Positions 10,549-23,060 of a stretch of DNA of 64,000 nucleotides are shown here, piece after piece (positions within the stretch are counted from its first letter, which is position 1; each line of letters starts with the position of its first letter). The position numbers were made by a program, and so were the translations under genes. The notes under the pieces are model-generated. The model was not told the origin of the DNA. It did not search any database and saw only the letters and a program-made list of their open reading frames with translations. This DNA comes from Pyricularia pennisetigena (taxonomy: Eukaryota > Ascomycota > Sordariomycetes > Magnaporthales > Pyriculariaceae), in contig NC_043742.1 in assembly GCF_004337985.1 (NCBI RefSeq), positions 1,474,176-1,538,175 of the forward strand, given 5' to 3'.

Positions 10549-11907
10549 TTGAATGAACTTTTGACCTTTAATAAGGTTAATAATGAGGTAAATTTTTTAC
10601 CCATTAATAATTATAATAATAATTACCCCAATAACGGGAATAAAGCTGATTATTTGAATTTGGGACATTACTGTTTTACAACGTTTGTTCCAAATTTAAT
10701 TTATTCTGACTTTAATCCACATATTGTATTGCACTCTACTATAAAGTCCTCCAATTTTATTATAGACAGTGCAGCAACAATTTATACATGTTGCAATATA
10801 CAATATTTAACAGACGTTAAAAATATAAATACGATTGTTAAATGGGGTAATGCTTCCCACTTAAATATAAATAAGATGGGAACTATAAAAGTCCAGTTCA
10901 ATGATACAGGTATAACAGAAACCATAAATAACGTGTACTATGTACCAGAATTTGGGTTCAATATACTCTCTGTTGCACAACTACATAATTATATTATAAC
11001 CTTTATAAACAATAAAGTAATAGTGATACATAAAAAACATAAACATAAAATAACAGAAGGTTATAAAAATAATGGGCTATATATTCTACCTACCCAAATT
11101 GTGGAAAATAATTGTATATTACATGCGGAAGAAAAGTCGAATAATAACGATATTTCTTCCAATGCAATATATAAATTACACGTTAAATATGGGCATATAG
11201 GGTTAACACCCCTATTGCAGTTAATAAAGATAAATAAAATAAAAATATCCAAAGACGATATATATAATTATAATAAATATACGTGTGAGATTTGCTTAAC
11301 TGCAAAATCCAATCGGAAAATAAACAGGACTTCTGCAAATATTATGAATTATAATATATTAGACAGAATCCATTCCGATTTAGGTGGACCCATAAATCCA
11401 CCCACGTATAATTATTATAAATATTACATAACGTTTTTGGATAAAAAGTCACGTTATTTACGTGTTGCGTTGTTAAAAACAAAGGCTGATGCCCTAGAGG
11501 CATTTAATATATATAAGAAACAAATGGATAATAATACCGTTAATATAAATGGTAAAAGAACAATAAAAGAGTTTTTTACCGATAATGGAGGCGAATATAT
11601 AAGTAACCAATTTAAAATTGCGTTACAGAATAACGGTATTATACACCATTTTACGCCTGCATATACAAAAGAGCCAAATGGGTTAATAGAACGTATAAAT
11701 TTAACCCTATTTAATAAGGTCAGGGCTATGCTATTTAATAGCAAAGCGCCTAACTATTTATGGGGTGAGGGTTTATTAGCCGCTGTATACCTATATAATA
11801 ACACCCCACATACGGCTTTAAATATGCAAACGCCAGCCAATATATTTCACAATATAAGTGAAAATAATATAAATAATAATGCAATTTACGTAAATAATTA
11901 TATATGA
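10549..11907 (+). pseudogene. Copia pol: protease and integrase
   Basis: This frame carries the aspartic protease motif FIIDSAATIY, the integrase HHCC finger (HVKYGH...CEICLTAKS) and the integrase core. The core has HSDLGG, FTDNGGEY and NGLIERIN supplying the D, D, E catalytic triad. Coding sense extends upstream of 10,549 with no ATG, so it belongs to one polyprotein with gag. It stops at TGA 11,905-11,907 just before PWGC, where copia proteins usually have Arg; CGA to TGA is a single C-to-T change. The same frame continues open beyond this stop for nearly 600 bases into the reverse transcriptase. Confidence 0.85.
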
Positions 11908-14242
11908 CCTTGGGGATGTATTATTTACTATAACGATAACCATGATAAAGAGAAGCTTGAACCTCGAAATAAAATTGGTATTTTAGTAGGTTTTACACCT
12001 AATATAAAGATATATAAAATATGGGACCCATATAAAAGGAAATGTCTCCTGGTCAAAGATATTACCTTTATAACGGATAAATTTTATCCACATATAAACA
12101 TCGAAAATACCACTATAAATAATAATAACATAAACGAGGTCGAATTCTCTTTACCAGATTTCGAAGTAAATCCAGTAAATAATACAAATATAAATAAAGA
12201 TAATAACGTTGATAAAAATAACATTAATAACGTTAATAACGCGAATAACGTTAATAATGCTGATAAGAACAACGTTGTTACCAATAACAATAATCCCCAA
12301 GCAGCTAACAATTCGTCTATAAAAATAAACATAAACAATAAACCCCCAATAAATTCTGCAGAATATAAAATATATAATGACGTTCTATTTACGATACGTG
12401 ATATCAATAAGTCGTTAAAATTTAATTTTAACGAAGATAATTACGTATTAATAACAAATTCGTTAATAGAACCGAATACCTATAAACAAGCCATGGAAAG
12501 CCAAGATTGGGAAAATTGGCTGCAGGCTTGCAAAGACGAAAATAATAGCTTAACAGAATCCAATACCTTTACTATAACGGATTTACCTCCAAATAAAATA
12601 GCTATAACTGGGCGCTGGGTTTTTAAGAAAAAACCCTTGAATAATATAAATAATATTCGTTTTATTACGGATATTAATAAACGGTATCGTTATAAAGCCA
12701 GATGGGTAGTACAGGGATTCCACCAAATTATGGGTGTTGATTACCTGGATACCTTTTCTACAACTTGTAGAACAGAAACCTGGCATATACTTATAATGCT
12801 AGCATTACATAAAGGGTGGTACGTCATTCAATATGACGTTAAGAACGCGTTTTTACACGCAGATATCGATACCGAAATATATATAAAGTTACCTACAGGG
12901 CTATATACAGATAAAAAGTATATAAATAAAGTGGGTAAATTAAATAAAGCCCTGTATGGTCTAAAACAAGCGCCTAGACTTTGGTATAAATACCTTACCA
13001 AAACGCTGATAAAGTTAGGTTTTACTGTTTTCCCATACGACGAAGGCGTATATATAAACCAAGATAATAATAGCCAATTTTTTGGCATTATTATAGTTTA
13101 CCACGTCGACGATATTTTGGCATTTAATGCTGATTTATCGTTATTGGATATTCTTTATAAAGAATTATCCAAATATATAAAAATAGAATGTATGGGACCT
13201 GTATCCAATTTTTTGGGTAATAGGATAACTATAAATAAAAACAATAAAACCGCTTTTATTAGCCAGGAAGATTATGCCAATAAAATATTGAATAAATTCA
13301 ATATTATAAATAACGAAAAACCTTTTACCATTCCGGGGGTACCAGGTTTAAAATTCGATATAAATAAACATAAAGCTACAAAAGAGGAAATCAAAAATTT
13401 CCAACAGAAAGTAGGCTCATTACTATATTTAGCAATAAAAAGCCGCCCAGATATAACATATTGCACGTGCCTAGCCGCCAGGTTTATGGCTAATCCTGGG
13501 GCTGAACATTTCAAGATTCTTGAAAATGTTTTTAAATATCTGCTAAAAAATCCCACTTTTGGCCTACAATATAACGTTAATAATATATCCCAACATAACG
13601 TTAACAATAACGGATCCAATAAAAATAACGTTAACGAAAAGTCAATAAATAATATAAATAACATAAATAATATAAACCTGCAGGATAAAAGCCAGAAAAA
13701 TAACGATAATATATTATTTATTAAGGGATATACAGACTCTGATTGGGCTAAAGACCTAAATCAAAGACGTTCCACTACTGGATATATATTTAGCCTGTCC
13801 AACAGTTATAACATAAATAACGATAACAATATAATAAGTTGGACTTCTCAACTTCAGAAAACGGTAGCTTTATCGTCGACTGAAGCTGAGTATATGGCTT
13901 TACGGGACGCCGTTAAAGAAGCCATATATTTAAATAATATGCTAAATTATATAAATAATAATTTAAAGTTGGGTTTTAACATTAAAACCCCTTTAATTTT
14001 AGTGGATAATACGTCTACCATAAAGCTCGCGGAAAACCCGGAATTTTATAAAAGATCTAAACATATCGATATAATATATCATTTTAGCCGCGAAGCTATA
14101 AATAATAATTTAGTTGAGTTGAAATATACCAACTAAGTTAAATATAGCTGATTTTTTAACGAAATCAATACCCGGACTTTTGCATAAGGATCTATTATCC
14201 TATGCAAATGTTAATAACGGTGCAGAAAATAACGATAAATAA
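11908..14242 (+). pseudogene. Copia pol: reverse transcriptase and RNase H
   Basis: This continues the integrase frame after the TGA. An Asn-rich linker (about 12,105-12,340) is followed by reverse transcriptase with KARWVVQGFHQ, YDVKNAFLHADI, LYGLKQAPRLWYK and the YHVDD catalytic motif (about 13,100). RNase H follows with YTDSDWAKD, STTGYIF, LSSTEAEYMAL and SKHIDI. The frame as read stops at 14,136. The typical copia C-terminus (IPTKLNIADFLTK) continues in another frame to TAA at 14,240-14,242, so a frameshift lies near 14,125. The sequence is otherwise intact over more than 700 codons, which is unusual in this block. Confidence 0.9.
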
Positions 14243-14308
14243 ATAAATAAAACGTATCCACTCGATAATTTGTTTATTATTTTATATAATAAATAAATTA
14301 CGGGGGTA

Positions 14309-14964
14309 TGTGAACATGGCTAGCGCAGGGCTAATTATATTAGCTACCCTGCATTATCTTATAACGGCTAGCACGGGCTAATTTTATTAGTCACCCTGCA
14401 TCGAATAAATAAATAAATAACAAATAAAACGTATACGCGTTTATACACACAAAGCTTTATATATCACGTCTTTGTTCATAGTTTCAACAACAAAACAAAT
14501 ACGTCATATTTAATCTAGCTTAGTGGTATAATGCACGTACCATAATCTATATTATATATACGTTGAAGTGCGTGGGTTCGAATCCCGTTGTGGTCGCAGA
14601 TTTTCTGTGCATGCATAAGCACAATAGGCCGTTAGGCTCAATGGGCCGTTAGGCTCAATAGGTCGGCAGGTCAGTCACATGAATAAGGCCAAATCATGTG
14701 ACGTGACCCCGCATTCCGGACATCCGGATCGAAGATCTGCACCTCCGGATTCGAACACGTAATTCACAACTTAGCCTTAGATTTATCACCTTTATAACCT
14801 TCATCGATTTAACGATTCAACGAATCGATTGTGCAATAATATATTATCTCTATTACCCGCTAGCAGACGGTTATCTGCCATTTCAACGTTCCATCAGCCT
14901 TATACGTGATCCACCTTTCCCCGCGTTCAAGATTAAGCTTATTCTATCTCATAACCTCCTCACA
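14309..14964 (+). repeat. Copia 3' LTR
   Basis: 656 bp, the same ends as the 5' LTR. A short purine run (CGGGGG, 14,301-14,306) precedes it at the polypurine-tract position. The tRNA-like A box (14,516-14,526) and B box (14,575-14,585) are unchanged. The hairpin arms here read GTCACATGA/TCATGTGAC (14,674-14,702). Confidence 0.95.
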
Positions 14965-17650
14965 ATACCGAGGGAAACGTCCGTGCCGACGGTAACGTTT
15001 CGGCCCGTAATAAATAAACGATTATATTATATATATTGGTTTTACCATTTTTTTTTCGGTTGGTAAAAGGTCGAAACGCTATTTTTATTATATTTAACCA
15101 AATTAATTAAATAGGGCGGCGCCTTTTCCGAAATATTTGGTGGAAATTTTTTGGTGTATATTTTATATTTAATCCATTAAAAACCTCCACCAATTATTTT
15201 ACAAATTGGAAAACGGCGCAAAAATATAAATTTAAATTAGCAATATAACCGTATAATTTATTTTTAATTTGCTGCAGGGAAATTTTTAGGCGTATTACGT
15301 ACTCGCCTGTTCCTTGGAACAGAAATTTAACGGACATTTATATAAAGGCATCCAATGGTGTTACGGTGTAACAAACGCGCGTATACCCGTTGTTCGGTAC
15401 CAATAGGAATCGATTCCTATGTAATGCTCGATATATTTATACCTTATCCAAGCGGACCATGCATCGACCTAAAGCCTGGCCGCACCTGCAATATATTAAT
15501 GCTATTATTTAACGTCCATTGGTGTTTGTAAAAAATGAGATTTTCTATTTGTGAAAATAGGTTTAAATTTTTATCCCTGTATGCAACGAACAAAGAATTG
15601 TGTGGTTATATTACATATACAAAACCAAACCCTAAGGAAAAGCATATCGAAACAAAGCCACCCTTTACCAGTAATATTTATATCCTTTTTCGTTTTTCCC
15701 TGCTGGTGCTGAATCACTGTTTTTCTTAAAAATATAATATTACTGGAAACGATCGGTTTAGGTGATTAAATAATAATTTTGGTAAGGGTAGCGTAAGGCC
15801 GCATAATCGTTTGCAGGTTTGCACATCCAATATGCTTTAAAAATATAGCAATTAGCAATTTAGCACCGAAAAACTGCTAAATTGTAACTGTGGTGCCTTT
15901 AACAAAGTCCCGCTTCAATTTCAGTTTGGTTTTTGCTTCGCATTTTGGAAAAACTGAAACTAGCTGCTTTAATTTTGGCATAAGGTAGCCACACAACTAT
16001 TACGGGTTACGTGGTTAAATTGTCAATTACCCACCAGCGCCAAAGTTACCGGATGTGTGTTCGTCACCCGGTAATGTAACCCAACGCGAAATAACCATAT
16101 ACCCAAACGGGTGTATCCAAAAGGAGGTCTATAGCACTCCTTTGCAAATTGGTTATATTTGGAAACGAGCCACGCTGGCGATATTAAATGTAACCATTAT
16201 ACCTGTTAATTACATTAATACAATTTTAAACGACCGAATTATTCCCAAACGCCAAATTCTACCTGTTTTTCAAATTTAAATGGGTGTGCGACGTGGGTGG
16301 TTTTTATTTATTTTGGGGCAAAATTGTAAATGGGAAAATTTATATAAATTGAAAGGTAGTAATTAACTAAATACCTGGGAGCTTAAATATTTTTTATTAT
16401 TTCCAATCCGCAACGCATCCACAAATTTCCCAATTTTGAAATATTATTCCAAAAGCCAGGCAATTAAAAAATGCGCTATTATAAATTAATGTTTCAAAAA
16501 ACTGCGCCCAAATTATTGGGAATAATGACGGAAAACAGAAATTTCATTTTTAGCTCGCATTTTTTACATGCAAAAAACCAGAAATGGCAATATAATCTCG
16601 GGGAGCCGAGGATAACACTCGGGACCACGTCCGGGCTCTCCCTGGGATCTTTTTAAGACCAATTAGCCGCGAAAACCGAAACCAGGTTTTTTAAAACCGT
16701 TTAGGTTAAATTAAATCGTTGGTGGTTGCCTTTGTTTATTATAGTTTTCCAATATAGCTATGTAGGGATAAGTTTCAAAATTTATTATTTTTTTACAATA
16801 TAGCGCGCTATTAGAGAAGTTCGTTGCATATTTACCCAGGTTTGGATTAATCGATAAACGGCGATACCCCTGAAATGCTATATAACCTTTCTAGGGTATA
16901 AATCGACACAAATATATCCCAATTAAACACCTGAACGTTACCCGAATCGCCCAGTTAAAAGACACCATGGAGGGAAAAGCCAATAGGAATAAGTCCGGTA
17001 TAAAACGCACTGTTTAAAAAAGCTAATATTAATTTTAATTTCGACTTTTTCTGGCGAATTATAGTAAATAAAAGCAACCACCAACGACTTAATCTAACAT
17101 TTTTCCGCGGGAAAGGTGCGTTATTCGACGGGTTTATTATTATTGGCCTGCATCGCATTAAATGGCATTCTATTAGTAGGGGAATGCATTACATTTTTTT
17201 GCGCCATATAAAACAGGCTTTTCGCTATATTAAACTTGTCGCCTTTTTAAGGTTGATATAAATAGCATTATGTATAAATTTATTTACCAATTGAAAAAAT
17301 ATCGCTTTAAAATAATGGATAACGGAATTATAAATTTATAAAGGTGTTTGCTATATTTTCTACTAAATTTAAAGGATAACAAAAAGATAAAGGCAAAACA
17401 AAAAAAGATTTCCAAGGTTGGGCATAATCTGTAAAACCTGTGTAACCCCAAAGGAACAATAATTCGGAGTAAATATTCCCCGCAAATTAATTTAAAACGC
17501 ATATGGCCCGTACATTAGCTTTCGATAATCCATTAAAATAAGATTTTCTGTTCCTGTTAAACCATTGAAAAAAGTAGTATATAATAAGGCAATAGTCCCT
17601 TAAACGATATATGTAAATTACCCTTTAAAACCTTAAAGCTCGATGGTCGA
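14965..17650. repeat. RIP-degraded repeat region, no gene seen
   Basis: 14,970-15,060 (GACGGTAACGTTTCGGCCCG) is the continuation of the repeat split by the copia element and is matched at 22,985-23,280. An inverted repeat of about 45 bp has arms near 16,703-16,752 and 17,053-17,100 (core CGTTGGTGGTTG). Two copies of the dispersed motif lie in opposite orientation at about 16,975 and 17,115. I see no coherent protein. Confidence 0.55.
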
Positions 17651-17834
17651 TTATTTGCCTTTTTTATTTTCTAAATTGCCTTTACAATCGGGACATTTGC
17701 CTTTTTTGTACGAACGATGTTTTTTTCTAAAAACTACAACAATTATTTCCACCGGTTGAAACAATATATTGCTCCGTTACCTCGTCGATTTGGTGCCCAC
17801 AATTTTTATAAATTATACAGGGGAAAGTACACAT
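17651..17834 (-). pseudogene. Small cysteine-rich protein relic
   Basis: From an ATG at 17,832-17,834 the minus strand reads MCTFPCIIYKNCGHQ, then NNCC, then a stop. After a shift it continues KKGKCPDCKGNLENKKGK and ends at TAA 17,651-17,653. The Cys/His spacing resembles small zinc-binding fungal proteins that begin MC...Y.CG. I cannot name a family. One frameshift and one stop mark it as decayed. Confidence 0.35.
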
Positions 17835-20800
17835 GTCTGCTGCTATTTAAATATTAATTAGGTTTAATAAACAAAATAAAAAAAAATTAAAATAAAAGCC
17901 AGTTAAAACCAACCTTGCAATGGTTAAAAGGATGGAAAAAAAACCCGATAATGATTTAAACGGCGTTCGGGGGTAATTAATTACCTCGACTTTTAATTGT
18001 CTATTATATTAAAATAAGGGTTATTAAGCAAACATTTCCCAAAACGATTGAAAAGGAGTGAAAAAAACCAAAATATACCTTGGATTTTAAAGTGAAATAA
18101 CTGGTTGGAATTTGGGGCAAAATTTGTGGAATATAAATGCGAAAAAGGAGTTTTCAAACAAATGTTGTTTGGAAAATAATTTTCCTATTTATAAATAATA
18201 GGATATTGGTTTTTTGGCGTTGCATTTTACCTGTTTAAAAGGTTGCCAAATATATGGTTTTTAGCTCAATTTTGGCCGAACCGGTCTGTGGTGACGTAGC
18301 TTCAGGGCGAATTGGGATGGATATCGTTATATAAAAGTAGATCGGCCGGTAGGAATATCCCCGGTAACATCATGGGAGGTTAGTTAGGTTTACAGGATAG
18401 GTAATATTTTTGTAACCGGCAGGCGACCACATGCAGCCAAAACAGGCTTTTCGCTTAAGTTTGGCAGGCAACCTTTTGACAATTTTACCAAGTTAATATT
18501 AATTTATCCCAAATCTTTTAATTGCTGATACCTTATTACACCGTTTTTCTAATTTTCTAATTAAAGCTTTCGTCCAAGATACCACCTGCATTTCAACCGC
18601 TGTCAATCCCGGATTTAATATAATAAAAAAAGCGATTAAAAACTCCACCATCCATTTTTGGAACCAGGTAAAAATAACAAAAAAGTCACCCCACCGAGGT
18701 TTGATTACGTATAATTATATAATAATATATTAGTTTAACTATTTTATTAAAGCTAATTTGCCCTATATTTTTCGGTAATGGACTAATACCGTTTTGGGAA
18801 AAAAACTTAATATAATTATAAAAAACCTTCCGGATAAAAGGATATATTAGGTAAATAAAATAAAATTATACTAATTGGTAAAATCCTCCTGCGACCGCAA
18901 TTACACCGGGAAATTTTTGCGGTAAATTGTGCCTGTTTTAAAAATATAAACCGGGGAATTACTAATAAAAAATACGCCAAAATACCTGGAAATTTGAAAA
19001 ATTATTTTGCCGATTCCACCGCAGCGATTTCACTTTTCGGTAATACCAACAACAGCGTTTCGTACATTTATATTTTATTAATATCCGTTCGCTTATTTCC
19101 CAATTTATAACGCAAAATTTAACGAACCCCGGAATAAATCTTATAATTAAACTTATTTTGGTTTGCGGGTATAACCATTATTATCCGGTATAATTAATCG
19201 AATCCCCCCGGTTTTACGCTGTTTTCCCAACAAAACGCGTCCATTATATATATAATAAATAATATTAATAATAAATATTTTAAAAATTATAATGCGGGAT
19301 TTATATATTTCAAACACCCGAAATTTAGATAATCCGTTATTTAACAAAATAACCTTTTTTTCGTCGTTTTTTTCGTTCCATTTTAACACGAAATTATTAA
19401 ACCGCTAAATTTTCCCCGGTTCCTATAAACGGTTAATAAATATAGTTTGCGTTAAATAAAATTTGTTGGATAGGTTTTTTCGGTATATTATTGCATTTTA
19501 TTTAACAAAATTTAATTCGAATATAAATAGGAATTTGGCAATATTTACCGGGTTAACGGTTATTACCAAGTAAAATTGTTTTTTAAAAGCCCGTATAATA
19601 TTATTAATTAACCCAATTTTTCAATTTAATTGGTTTCCGAAAACCTAAAAACGCCAATTAAAAAATTAAAAATTTTTATCCCCGTTTTTTACGGTTAAAA
19701 TTATAATTAACCAATTTTAATTTTGTTTTCGGCCCCGAATATGGATTGCCAATATATGTTAAATATTTTCCGAACGTGCGTATCGCGGCAGGGTTAAAAA
19801 AAGCGAAATTTTAAATAAAACGACCCCGTTTTTAATATATTTGCCTGTTAATAAAGCCTATAACCGTAATAAAACCTTTTAAAATAATTGTTCCTCCGTA
19901 AATGCAAACGGAGCGACAACGTAACGTAATAAGTACGAACCCGTTATTTAAATATTTGCAAATCGTTGGAAAAATAATAAATAAATACCAATTTCCGTAA
20001 AATATTAATTGTATAAAAACGGGTTACCCAATATTAAATCCTGCTGGCAGGAATTAAATAATAGGTATAATTTGCTTCCGTTGGTTTCCACCGGATGTTT
20101 TTATTTATAATATAGGGTATTTATTAATAATATAGGGCAATGTATAAATGTTTTAAAATATGTTAATAAATAGGGCCAAAATAATTTGGTTTTGGGCCAT
20201 ATATACAAATTTTACAATAAATAATCGCCGGCGCCTTTGCAGGGTTTAACCCTGTTTTGGGGCGTAAGGCCGACAGGAAACCAAAAAAAGCGATATTATG
20301 GGTTAAAATTTGGAAATACTGCGCCCAAAAATTTAGCAATAATAATAGTTGGCGTTTGTTTATAATTTTACTTTCCGCTGGGAATATTTACCTTTGGAAT
20401 TGTTTAAACCCAATTAACCGCGATATTTTAAATTAAATACGTTATCGGGGGTTGCTTTTATTTATTATAATTTACCAATACGGTTGTGCAAAAGTTGGAT
20501 TTTTTTAAAAATTATTGCGGTAAATTAAAATTTGTTATAGCTTTTTACTAAAAAAGTTCGTTGTATATTAGGCCAGGTTTAATTAATATTATATTTTTTC
20601 GCCTTTTCAAATTTTGCCTAAAAGTAATAAGCGGCAATACCCCTAAAAAGTTGCATGCCCCCCTTTTGTCAATATATACCTTATTAATGAAGCAGCTGGG
20701 GCGAAAAGTGTTGCAGGGTGCGAATTGGCACAAATGTATCCTTGTTAATTGCCGGTGTTGTTGGTTCGTGGGCAGACATACGAGTGAGCAGATTACGTGT

Positions 20801-22659
20801 GCAACTACGTAATTACGGAACACGTTGTAAATATTTTAACAAATCCGTGCGGCTACGTGGATAGTTACAAAAGTTAGATAAATAACATGCATTAGAATAC
20901 CGTTATTTCGTTATATTGTTTTTACCGATCGCAGCGATCATACGATTCCTATTAATAGGTGTAACATTTGGACCATAAAATTACCAAACCCTAACCCTAA
21001 CCCCTGACCAACGACCCACCAGGGTAATATTTTTATTTACGTCGCGTCAAGTTTAAAACCTTGTTTGTTTCTTTCCCATTCCTTAAAATAGAATTTTCGT
21101 CGATAGGTGCCAATAGATTAGCTTCCGTGCTATATTTACCCTGGCCGTAACAACCGGAATATTACCACATATTATCCGTTAAAGTAAAAGCCAATAGGGA
21201 CGAACCCGTTACAAAACGCACCCATTAAAAAACCAGCATTAAAACCTCCCCGCCGAATTTCCATTTTAAAGGAGGGGTATTGTCAAATCTTTCGCCAATG
21301 GGAATAAACCTCGCTATTAGTTCAACCGATATTCGGCATATATTTGCCCCACCAGAATTTGGTAGGTATTAATTAAATATTTATTTATTCCGTAATAAAT
21401 TGGATAAATGGGCGACTAACCCACCCCGGGTCCATTTGACTTTTGCTCCGAAAAATATCCCTAGGGTTATTTATCCAAATGCCTTTGGTTAACAACGTAT
21501 ATATACCTAAGTTAATATAAAATGGCCAAACCTTTGGAAGGAGGGTAACTTTCGAAAAAATGTTTATGGGAACAGTTTCGATCGATATATTAAAAAACGG
21601 TGTAACGAATTTAACGTTACCATATTATAGCCTTTAAATTATTTATAAAAGAATCGTTTGGTCGACCCAATTAAGCATTTTTAATGGAATTGCTTCGGTA
21701 TCGTCCTCCACGAAAACGGGATTTAAATTTACAATTCTTTTAAACCAATTTTGCCCTAAAACTGGCCCTCAAAATCCTGCGCTTAAAACGAGCGAAAGGG
21801 CTAAAGGGAGCAGTATTGTAAGGTGCCGTTCGGTACAAATATATCTCAATTAAATACCTAATTATTTTAAAAGGTTTAATAAAGGTAAAGGCCAATATAA
21901 ACGAACCCGGTACAAAAGGTTTTTCTGTTATTAAAATTTCCCCGGTTTTCACCGTTAAATAAGGCATATTATTACAGGAACGTGATAGGAAGACCTTTGT
22001 TTTAAAATGTTATGAGGTGGTAAATATATTGAAAACCTGCAAGGTTAAATACGGTATAAATTAATGGGTGCATTTTGGGAATAAATTTTGGAAACTTTTA
22101 GCTGTTTAATAAAATGCATTTTGCTTACGTTAGGCATTTTGTATACTTTTATAGTTTTTCGGCTCCCAAAAGTTTTAACCTGTACCCCTGCTTCCCTCTT
22201 GCCTGTTATTATTTTCGTACTTTTACGTAATTATACCAGTGTTTTGTCCTGCAAGCTTGGTTTTATGAGCTTTTCATATTTTTCGGGTTTTCCGTGTTGA
22301 GCTTATGCTGCCGGGATATTGGTTTGCAATCTTAATTACCCCAGCAGATTTTAAACAGCTGTTTTATTAAACGGTGTGAAATTGGGACGATGGCGAACCA
22401 AAACACGCAAATTGGGAATATTATTATTATTAAATAAAAATTTATAAATTTAGCAGCATTTCCTATTAATAAAATTTTTGGAGGTTTAAATTTTTTTATC
22501 CTTTCGTTTAAATTTAATAATATAACCTTTTGCTGGTTTAAAAAATTAATATACGAATTTTATCCTATTTCCAACAAAAACCTATTACCTACCAAATATC
22601 GGCCAATTGTTAATATTTAAAACATTTTATTTACAATTTTATAAAAAGGTATAAATTTT
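17835..22659. repeat. AT-rich repeat graveyard, no gene seen
   Basis: Scattered degenerate copies of the dispersed family occur (20,330-20,740; 21,183-21,230; 21,878-21,925). A short telomere-like stretch, CCCTAACCCTAACCCC, lies at about 20,988-21,004, only two to three units. No coherent coding relic could be named on either strand. Confidence 0.5.
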
Positions 22660-23060
22660 AACTCCTTTAATTCTGGTCCGTTTATTACCATTCCCCATTT
22701 TGTCGTTAATATCGCCATATTATTACCTACCAAACATGGCGATATGTTTATTTTGCTACCGAAACGAAAATGGTCCTCCGGGGCAGGTTTTAAAGCAAAA
22801 ACCAGAAAAATGCAACAATTGTGGAATTTAATATAACATTTATTACGGGAGCGGGGAATACGCGGGATACGGGTGTAAAAAGTGCTATAAACGGAAATAT
22901 ATTTCCACAAACGAAAATTGTTCCAATTGCGAAGGGAAAGGCTATAGCATTAAAATTATTGTCGAATTGTGCTAAAGGATATATCGGCGCCGACGGTAAC
23001 GTTTTGGCCCGTAATAAGTAAATAACTATATTATAGCACCAAATTTAAATACCTGCCTAT
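22660..23060 (+). repeat. Paralogue of the copia insertion locus
   Basis: 22,660-22,760 matches 8,680-8,800, and 22,965-23,060 matches sequence straddling the copia element (8,820-8,853 then 14,970-15,060). One + frame contains three Cys pairs (CNNC, CKKC, CSNCEGKG) with stops between, hinting at a decayed zinc-binding protein. Confidence 0.6.

Larger units (their letters stand above)
8854..14964 (+). mobile_element. Ty1/copia LTR retrotransposon
   Basis: This is a complete 6,111-bp element with two 656-bp LTRs beginning TGTGA and ending TCACA. A 5-bp target duplication, ATACC, lies on both sides (8,849-8,853 and 14,965-14,969). The domain order is gag, protease, integrase, reverse transcriptase, RNase H, which defines copia. 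The coding strand carries only four clear lesions: TAA at 9,956, a frameshift near 10,470, TGA at 11,905 and a frameshift near 14,125. The surrounding DNA is far more decayed, so this is a younger insertion into already repetitive DNA. The two LTRs differ at about nine positions, nearly all transitions. The element cannot now make an intact polyprotein. Confidence 0.95.

Noticed and set aside
20988..21004. Telomere-like CCCTAA repeats
   Set aside because: Only two to three units, with no chromosome-end context. Chance or a relic in AT-rich DNA is enough.
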